Positions 7,706 through 7,987 of a stretch of 7,987 bases of DNA are shown one piece after another (position 1 is the first letter of the stretch; every line of letters starts with the position of its first letter). Made by a program: the position numbers and the translations under genes. A model generated the notes under the pieces. It was not told the DNA's origin, did not search any database, and saw nothing but the letters and a program-made list of their open reading frames with translations. Source of the stretch: an uncultured Lachnospiraceae bacterium (GTDB lineage: Bacteria; Bacillota; Clostridia; Lachnospirales; Lachnospiraceae); contig CAJOQO010000169.1 of NCBI GenBank assembly GCA_905236545.1, positions 1-7,987 on the forward strand, read 5' to 3'.

Positions 7706-7987
7706 GTTTCTTCTCGTATGCCTCATATGCCTGAACGATCTTCTGTACCAGCGGGTGCCTGACTACGTCCTTGCTGGTCAGCTGGCAGAATGCGATGTCG
7801 TCAATTTTTTTCAATACCTCGACAGCGACCTCCAGACCGCTCTTCGCTTCAAAGGGAAGATCTTTCTGCGTCAGATCACCGGTTATGATTACCTTTGAAC
7901 CGAATCCGATTCTGGTCAGGAACATCTTCATCTGGGCGGGCGTGGTGTTCTGCGCTTCATCCAGAATAATAAATGCGTTGTCCAGAG
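7611..7987 (-). CDS. phoH: PhoH family ATPase, C-terminal part (N-terminus beyond window)
   Basis: PhoH-like proteins are cytoplasmic P-loop ATPases related to the helicase domain of superfamily 1 and thought to act on RNA; they are commonly encoded beside ybeY. Only about 124 residues are in the window, starting just before Walker B, so the Walker A motif is off the right edge. Visible motifs in order are [19 protein letters not shown] (Walker B with DEAQ), [20 protein letters not shown] (sensor-like region) and a C-terminal [22 protein letters not shown], all typical of PhoH. The reading frame then continues about 30 residues past the usual end as a strongly charged tail rich in Arg, Asp, Glu and Ser ([15 protein letters not shown]) before a TGA at 7611-7613. 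Most of that tail is encoded by the same bases as the YbeY N terminus. Confidence 0.95.
   Translation of the reverse strand, partial: LDNAFIILDEAQNTTPAQMKMFLTRIGFGSKVIITGDLTQKDLPFEAKSGLEVAVEVLKKIDDIAFCQLTSKDVVRHPLVQKIVQAYEAYEKKHDTELRKRDRDHSRSGRERRISGRESHQGRS

Noticed and set aside
1..7987. A new defence, mobile or biosynthetic system
   Set aside because: All six genes belong to known families and are mostly housekeeping; no repeats, integrases, toxins or unassigned gene cassettes were seen.

Overview
This window most likely comes from a Gram-positive Clostridia chromosome, probably a member of the Lachnospiraceae. By eye it is moderately GC-rich. The support for this placement is the miaB-mutS gene pair, a secreted DUF3048 (YerB-type) protein, a SpoVB/YtgP-type flippase and the sequence character of MutS, MiaB and YbeY. 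No search could be run, so the placement rests on family recognition.

All six genes lie on the minus strand and read from right to left. In transcription order they are: the 3' part of phoH (7987-7611), ybeY (7705-7202), a secreted DUF3048 protein (7137-5980), a 14-helix polysaccharide or lipid-II type flippase (5920-4199), miaB (4106-2607), and mutS (2572-1, with its C-terminal end cut off by the window edge). Coding density is high and no gene-free stretch exceeds 100 bases. The largest gaps are 4107-4198, 7138-7201 and 5921-5979. I see no RNA gene, mobile element, CRISPR array, phage gene or integrase.

The genes fall into three functional blocks. PhoH and YbeY act in RNA metabolism; ybeY begins inside the 3' end of phoH, in another frame. 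The DUF3048 protein and the flippase both belong to the cell envelope. MiaB modifies tRNA and MutS recognises DNA mismatches, and their adjacency is a common clostridial arrangement. The short gaps suggest a mostly continuous transcription unit, but small hairpins flank the DUF3048 cistron and a -10-like box abuts the miaB start, so expression may be adjusted at those points.

I find no evidence of a new multi-gene system. The points worth a second look are small: the phoH-ybeY overlap, the insertion of an envelope pair between RNA and repair genes, the perfect 23-base inverted repeat between the envelope genes, and the absence of a ribosome binding site at miaB.
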